From assembly GCF_900103885.1 (NCBI RefSeq), contig NZ_FNIM01000001.1, positions 416,138 to 480,137 of the forward strand: a DNA stretch of 64,000 bases. The letters are read 5' to 3'. Position 1 is the first letter of the stretch. Each line of letters begins with the position of its first letter. Positions 59,469 to 64,000 of the stretch are shown here, piece by piece. The position numbers and the translations under genes were made by a program. The notes beneath the pieces are model-generated. The model was given only the letters and a program-made list of their open reading frames with translations, was not told where the DNA came from and searched no databases. Source of the stretch: Actinomyces ruminicola. Its GTDB lineage: Bacteria; Actinomycetota; Actinomycetes; Actinomycetales; Actinomycetaceae.

Positions 59469-61027
59469 GGCAGGAGCATAGCGGCGTCGGCCAGCGCTCC
59501 CACCACGGCCTGCGGCAGGACGCCGATGAGGACGGTGGCGGCGGCCGCCAGGCCGATCGCCAGCGCGGTGGGCCCCATCGAGCCGACCACGATCACCCGC
59601 TCCCCGTCCGGCTCACGGAAGAACATGAGCACGATCAGCCGCATGTAGAAGAAGGCGGTGGCCACGGAGCTGGCAACGGCGGCGATCACCAGCCAGGTGG
59701 CGCCGCCGACGACGCCGGCGATGAACACCTCGAACTTCGCCATGAATCCGGCCGTCAGCGGGATGCCGGCGAAGGACAGCAGGAACACGGTCATGGCACC
59801 GGCCAACCAAGGGCTGCGGCGGCCCAGTCCGATGAAGGCGTCCAGGCCGGTCGCCTCGGCGCCGGGAGCGCCGTCGTGGCTCTCCCGCAACAGGGTGATC
59901 ACCCCGAAGGCGCCGACGGTGGCGACGCCGTAGGTGAGGGCGTACAGCAGCAGCGCGCTCACGCCCACCCCGTTCCAGGCGATGATGCCGATGAGCATGT
60001 AGCCGGCGTGGGCGATGGCGGAGTACGCCAGCATGCGCTTGACGTCGGTCTGGACCACGCCGACGACGGTGCCCACGAGCATGGTCAGGATGGCGACGGC
60101 CCACAGGAAGGGGGCCAGGTCCCAGCCCAGTGCCCCGCCGACCACGTAGTAGAAGCGCACCAGGGCGAGGAAGGCGGTGGCCTTCACGCCTGCGGCCATG
60201 AAGCCGGTCACCGGGGTGGGCGCGCCCTGGTAGACATCCGGGCTCCAGGCGTGGAACGGGGCGGCGGCCGTCTTGAACAGCAGGCCGATGGTGACCAGGG
60301 CGACGCCCGCCAGTGCCAGCCAGTCCATGCCGACTGCTCCCCCGCCGGCGATGGCGGAGGCGATGTTCGTGTAGGACACCGAGTCGGACACGCCGTACAG
60401 GAACGCGGCGCCCATGAGCAGGAAGGCGGAGGCGAAGACCCCCAGCACGAAGTACTTCAGGGCCGCCTCCTGGCTGAGCAGGCGACGGTGTCGGGCCATG
60501 GCCGCCATGAGGTACAGGGGCAGCGACACAAGTTCCAGGCTGACCAGCAGAGTGATCATGTCGTCCGCCAGCGGGAACAGCATCATGCCGCCCAGCGAGA
60601 ACAGGGTCAGCGGGAACATCTCGGTGGCGATCCAGCCGGCGTGGAGGGACTCGGCCTCCTCTGCGCTGCCGGGCCGGTCGGCGGCCTGGGCGGCGAAGGC
60701 GCCGTCGTCGGCGGTGGTGCGATCGGCCATGACCAGTATGGCGAGCAGGCCGATGACCAGCAGGATGCCCTGGGCGGCGACGCCGAAGGGGTCCTCGGCG
60801 ATGCCGGTGGCCAGTTCCCGGCCGGTGTCGGCGGAGACGATGGACCAGCGGCCCGCCAGGGCGACGCCGGCGCCGAGGACCGCCAGGAGGCTCAGCAGGG
60901 TCTGGACGGCCGGGCGGGCGGTGCGGGGGGCGAAGGCCTCCACGAGGACGCCGATGACGCCCGCCCCCAGGATGATCAGTACCGGGGTGAGGCCGGCCCA
61001 TTCGATGACCGGGGCGGTGAAGCTCAC
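59465..61027 (-). CDS. nuoN: NADH-quinone oxidoreductase subunit N
   Basis: A 520-residue antiporter-like membrane subunit of complex I with about 14 helices: LVSLELVSLPLYLMAAMARH, KYFVLGVFASAFLLMGAAFL, LFKTAAAPFHAWSPDVYQGA (conserved Lys) and MLAYSAIAHAGYMLIG. GTG at 61027 overlaps the nuoM stop by 4 nt, so the long N-terminal reading is rejected. Confidence 0.95.
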   Translation of the reverse strand: MSFTAPVIEWAGLTPVLIILGAGVIGVLVEAFAPRTARPAVQTLLSLLAVLGAGVALAGRWSIVSADTGRELATGIAEDPFGVAAQGILLVIGLLAILVMADRTTADDGAFAAQAADRPGSAEEAESLHAGWIATEMFPLTLFSLGGMMLFPLADDMITLLVSLELVSLPLYLMAAMARHRRLLSQEAALKYFVLGVFASAFLLMGAAFLYGVSDSVSYTNIASAIAGGGAVGMDWLALAGVALVTIGLLFKTAAAPFHAWSPDVYQGAPTPVTGFMAAGVKATAFLALVRFYYVVGGALGWDLAPFLWAVAILTMLVGTVVGVVQTDVKRMLAYSAIAHAGYMLIGIIAWNGVGVSALLLYALTYGVATVGAFGVITLLRESHDGAPGAEATGLDAFIGLGRRSPWLAGAMTVFLLSFAGIPLTAGFMAKFEVFIAGVVGGATWLVIAAVASSVATAFFYMRLIVLMFFREPDGERVIVVGSMGPTALAIGLAAAATVLIGVLPQAVVGALADAAMLLP

Positions 61028-62601
61028 TTGGTGTTCCCTTCTGCGATCACGATGGCGACGGCGGGGTCGGCCGGGGCGGTGGGCGCTGTGGCCCGGGTCG
61101 TCGTGCCGGCGGCGTCCAGGGCGGTGGCGACCTGCGCGGCGACGTCCTCGAAGGCGTCCGTCAGGACGGCGGGCGCCAGCCCGAGGGCCAGCATGGCGGC
61201 GATCACCGGCACCAGGATGAGCTTCTCGCGCCCGTCGAGGTCGGCGCTGCCCACCCGCTCGTGGGCGGGGGCGCCGGTGAAGACACGCTGGTAGGGCAGC
61301 AGCACGTACACGGCGGCGATGACCACGCCGCACACGGCGATGACTCCCAGCGGCACCGACTTCGAGAAGGTGCCGGTAAGCACCATCCACTCCGGGACGA
61401 ACCCGCTCAGGCCCGGCAGCGCGATGGACGCCAGGCCGGAGATGAGGAAGGTTCCGGCCAGCAGCGGCATGACCCGCTGGATGCCGCCGAGCTCGCTGAT
61501 GGCGACCGTGCCGGTGCGCCGGGCGAGGAAGCCGGACACCAGGTACAGGCCGGCGATCGACAGCCCGTGGGCGACCATGTACACCATGGCACCGGTGGCG
61601 GCGATCTGGTTGCCGATGAACAGGCCCAGCACCATGAACCCGAAGTGACTGATCGAGGTGTAGGAGATCAGCCGGTACAGGTTGTCCTGGGCGATGGCGG
61701 CCAGGCCGCCGTAGATGATGCCGATGACGGCCAGCGCCAGGATCACCGGGGCGGCCCAGGCGGACTCGCGCGGGAACAGGGGCAGCACCAGTGCGGCCAT
61801 GCCGTAGGTGCCGATCTTGTCCAGCACGCCGATCAGCAGCACGGAGGTGCCCGGGGTGGCCTGCTCGGCGGTGTCGGGCAGCCAGGTGTGCAGCGGCACC
61901 ATGGGGGCCTTGATGGCGAAGGCGACGAAGAAGGAGGCGAAGATCCAGCGGCCGGCCGTGGTGGAGGCGGTGATCTGTCCGGCGAGGTTCTCAATCAGGT
62001 AGGCGCCCTCGCCGCGGGGACCGTACACGTACAGGGCAACTACCCCCACCAGCATGACCAGTCCGCCGGCCAGCGAGTACAGCAGGAACTTCAAGGCGGC
62101 GCGGCGGCGGCGCGGCCCGCCGAAGCGGCCGATCAGGAAGTAGACCGGCACCAGCATGGCTTCGAAGCAGATGTAGAACAGGAAGACGTCGCGGGCGGAG
62201 AAGATGACCACGACGAATGCCTCCAGCACCAGCACCAGGCCGCTGAACAGGGCCTGGCGATCGGCGGGGACCTCCCCCCAGCTGGCCAGCAGCACCAGCG
62301 GCACCAGGAAGGCGGTCAGCAGCAGCATGGCCAGGCCGAGCCCGTTTACGCCCAGCGCCCAGGACACGCCCAGCAGCGGGATCCACGCGTGGGTCTCGGC
62401 CAGCTGGGTGGTGCCGGCCTGGGAGGCGTCGAAGGAGATCAGCGCCCAGATGCCGATGCCGAGGGCGGCCAGGGAGAAGAGCAGGCCGATGACCCGCCCC
62501 TGGCGCCGCAGCGGTGGCAGGAGCCACAGCACCAGCGCCCCGGCCAGCGGGACGATCGCCATGACGGACAGAACGGGGAACGTTGCATTCATGGGCTGCA
62601 T
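61024..62601 (-). CDS. nuoM: NADH-quinone oxidoreductase subunit M
   Basis: A 525-residue complex I membrane subunit: LLFYICFEAMLVPVYFLIG-type block, FAIKAPMVPLHTWLPDTAEQ with pump Lys, LYRLISYTSISHFGFMVLGL and ASIALPGLSGFVPEWMV. GAGAGGA lies 9 nt before ATG 62601; ATG 62592 is a less supported alternative. It is 14 bp downstream of nuoL. Confidence 0.95.
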   Translation of the reverse strand: MQPMNATFPVLSVMAIVPLAGALVLWLLPPLRRQGRVIGLLFSLAALGIGIWALISFDASQAGTTQLAETHAWIPLLGVSWALGVNGLGLAMLLLTAFLVPLVLLASWGEVPADRQALFSGLVLVLEAFVVVIFSARDVFLFYICFEAMLVPVYFLIGRFGGPRRRRAALKFLLYSLAGGLVMLVGVVALYVYGPRGEGAYLIENLAGQITASTTAGRWIFASFFVAFAIKAPMVPLHTWLPDTAEQATPGTSVLLIGVLDKIGTYGMAALVLPLFPRESAWAAPVILALAVIGIIYGGLAAIAQDNLYRLISYTSISHFGFMVLGLFIGNQIAATGAMVYMVAHGLSIAGLYLVSGFLARRTGTVAISELGGIQRVMPLLAGTFLISGLASIALPGLSGFVPEWMVLTGTFSKSVPLGVIAVCGVVIAAVYVLLPYQRVFTGAPAHERVGSADLDGREKLILVPVIAAMLALGLAPAVLTDAFEDVAAQVATALDAAGTTTRATAPTAPADPAVAIVIAEGNTK

Positions 62602-62615
62602 GTGGTCGTGTCCTC

Positions 62616-64000
62616 TCAGAACCTGCCGGCCAGGACGGCGATGAGTGCGAGAACCGTCCCACCGAGCATGTAGCCGGCGTAGGAGCGGACGTAGCCGGAC
62701 TCGGTGCGGGCGGTCAGTCGGCCCAGCGCCGCGGTTCCCTGAGCGAGTCCCCTGACGGCGCCGTCGACGACGTAGCGATCCGAGGCGCCGGCGGCGAGGA
62801 CGAGTCCCTGGCCGGGTCGCATGGCGACGGCCTCGTTGATGGTGTCCTGGTACATGTCGTGGCGGGCGGCCTCCACCAGGACGTTGGCGCGCTGCACCAC
62901 CGTGGGCACCTCCCGGCGCACGTACATGGCCCAGGCGACGACGACGCCGATGAGCACCAGGGCGAGCGTGGCCAGCATGATGGCGGTGGCCGGGAGCACC
63001 GGCTCGCCGTGGGCGGCATGGTCAACGTGCCCGGTTACCGGCTCCAGCCAGGCGACGAAGGCGTCGCCGACCGACAGCGCCCCGCCCAGGCCCAGGGAGA
63101 AGACCGACAGGACGATCAGCGGGAGCGTCATCAGCCAGCCGGACTCATGGGGGTGGACCTCGCCCTCGATGTCCTTGGCGGTGGTCCACCGGGGGCGTCC
63201 GTGGAAGATCATGAAGAACAGCCGCGACATGTAGAAGGCGGTCAGCCCGGCGCCCAGCAGGGCGACCGTGCCGAGGATCCAGGGGCGGGCGCCGTCGCCG
63301 ACGAAGGCCGCCTCGATGATCCTGTCCTTGGACCAGAAGCCGGAGAAGGGCGGAATGCCGAGGATGGCCAGCCAGCCGATGCCCATGGTGATCCAGGTGA
63401 GCCTCATGGCGCGGCGCAGGCCGCCGAAGCGGCGCATGTTCACCTGGTCGCCCATGGCGTGCATGACGCTGCCGGCGCCGAGGAACAGCTGCGCCTTGAA
63501 GAAGCCGTGGGTGAGCAGGTGGAAGATGGCGAAGGCGTAGCCGATCGGCCCCAGGCCGGCGCCGAGCATCATGTAGCCGATCTGGCTCATGGTGGAGGCC
63601 GCCAGCACCTTCTTCATGTCGTCCTTGGCGCAGCCGATAATGGCGCCCAGGACCAGGGTGATGGCGCCTACGACGGCGACGGCCAGCTGGGCATCGGGGG
63701 CGCCCTCGAAGACGGCCCCGGAGCGGACGATCAGGTAGACGCCGGCGGTGACCATGGTGGCGGCGTGGATGAGGGCCGAGACGGGGGTCGGACCGGCCAT
63801 CGCGTCCCCCAGCCAGGCCTGCAGCGGGAACTGGGCGGACTTGCCGCAGGCGGCCAGCAGCAGGAAGAAGCCGATGGCGGTCAGCCAGCCGGTGGAGATG
63901 GTCCCGTTCTGGGCGGCGGGCAGCACCGTGTCGAAGGCGACCGAGCCCACCTGGGCGATGCAGGCCATCATGGCCAGCAGCAGGCCGACGTCGCCGATGC
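62616..64000 (-). CDS. nuoL: NADH-quinone oxidoreductase subunit L, partial (N-terminus beyond right edge)
   Basis: The frame is open to the window edge, reading IGDVGLLLAMM at the boundary, so the N-terminal helices lie outside. Visible are SAQFPLQAWLGDAMAGPTPV with pump Lys, HAATMVTAGVYLIVRSG, KKVLAASTMSQIGYMMLGAG and the HLLTHGFFKAQLFLGAGSVM block, then the long amphipathic C-terminal part. This is the distal proton-pumping subunit of complex I. Confidence 0.94.
   Translation of the reverse strand, partial: IGDVGLLLAMMACIAQVGSVAFDTVLPAAQNGTISTGWLTAIGFFLLLAACGKSAQFPLQAWLGDAMAGPTPVSALIHAATMVTAGVYLIVRSGAVFEGAPDAQLAVAVVGAITLVLGAIIGCAKDDMKKVLAASTMSQIGYMMLGAGLGPIGYAFAIFHLLTHGFFKAQLFLGAGSVMHAMGDQVNMRRFGGLRRAMRLTWITMGIGWLAILGIPPFSGFWSKDRIIEAAFVGDGARPWILGTVALLGAGLTAFYMSRLFFMIFHGRPRWTTAKDIEGEVHPHESGWLMTLPLIVLSVFSLGLGGALSVGDAFVAWLEPVTGHVDHAAHGEPVLPATAIMLATLALVLIGVVVAWAMYVRREVPTVVQRANVLVEAARHDMYQDTINEAVAMRPGQGLVLAAGASDRYVVDGAVRGLAQGTAALGRLTARTESGYVRSYAGYMLGGTVLALIAVLAGRF

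Overview
The window is GC-rich, densely packed actinobacterial chromosome. Several features fit a member of the Actinomycetaceae, most likely Actinomyces or a close relative: many GTG starts, 4-nt start/stop overlaps, many apparently leaderless genes, a WbbL-type rhamnosyltransferase beside LytR-CpsA-Psr (LCP) proteins, an Rv1264-like adenylate cyclase, class I PurE with PurK, and nuoLMN followed by a polyprenyl diphosphate synthase. No rRNA, insertion sequence, prophage or CRISPR array was seen.

Positions 1 to about 40,900 are mainly a large cell-surface polysaccharide region. Positions 1-4,861 hold two RgpF-like proteins, a small coiled-coil protein, a Wzt/Wzm ABC exporter and a rhamnosyltransferase-like GT2, which suggests a rhamnan-type polymer exported by an ABC transporter. 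Positions 4,913-9,517 hold membrane GT-C-like and flippase-like proteins and two glycosyltransferases. rmlB (12,164-13,159) lies between two secreted cell-wall proteins, a PGRP/amidase and an LGFP/lysozyme-like protein, that share a 45-residue aspartate-rich repeat. Next come two DUF6541-like membrane paralogues, a nucleotide-sugar dehydrogenase, a run of five glycosyltransferases and a fused ABC exporter, nearly all overlapping or a few bases apart. On the other side of 29,200 lie a UDP-GlcNAc 2-epimerase, a glycosyltransferase, and an oxidoreductase, aminotransferase and acetyltransferase. Together with the dehydrogenase these match the Wbp/Wlb route to a UDP-2,3-diacetamido-uronic acid. A GT2/DUF2304 pair, wbbL, two LCP ligases and galE follow, for linker synthesis, attachment to the wall and sugar supply.

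Positions 40,991-53,926 are mostly housekeeping: purE, purK, a GT-C-like protein, GtrA, DedA, a two-component system, adenylate cyclase, birA, maf, a MaoC-fold protein, rpmG, tRNA-Met/Thr/Tyr, a membrane protein gene cut by one in-frame TAG, and htpX. Positions 53,978-64,000 hold alanine dehydrogenase, an FprA-type ferredoxin reductase, a Tat-type lipoprotein, a polyprenyl diphosphate synthase and nuoN-nuoM-nuoL, with nuoL cut by the right edge.

The least expected signals are: a 35-bp intergenic element made of two CCGANNTCGG units 23 bp apart, present in three full copies and one partial copy; a roughly 100-bp fourfold palindrome between convergent genes; a -10-like hexamer exactly 6-7 nt before the start codon of about 16 genes; the single-stop pseudogene; and the 45-residue repeat shared by the two wall proteins around rmlB.
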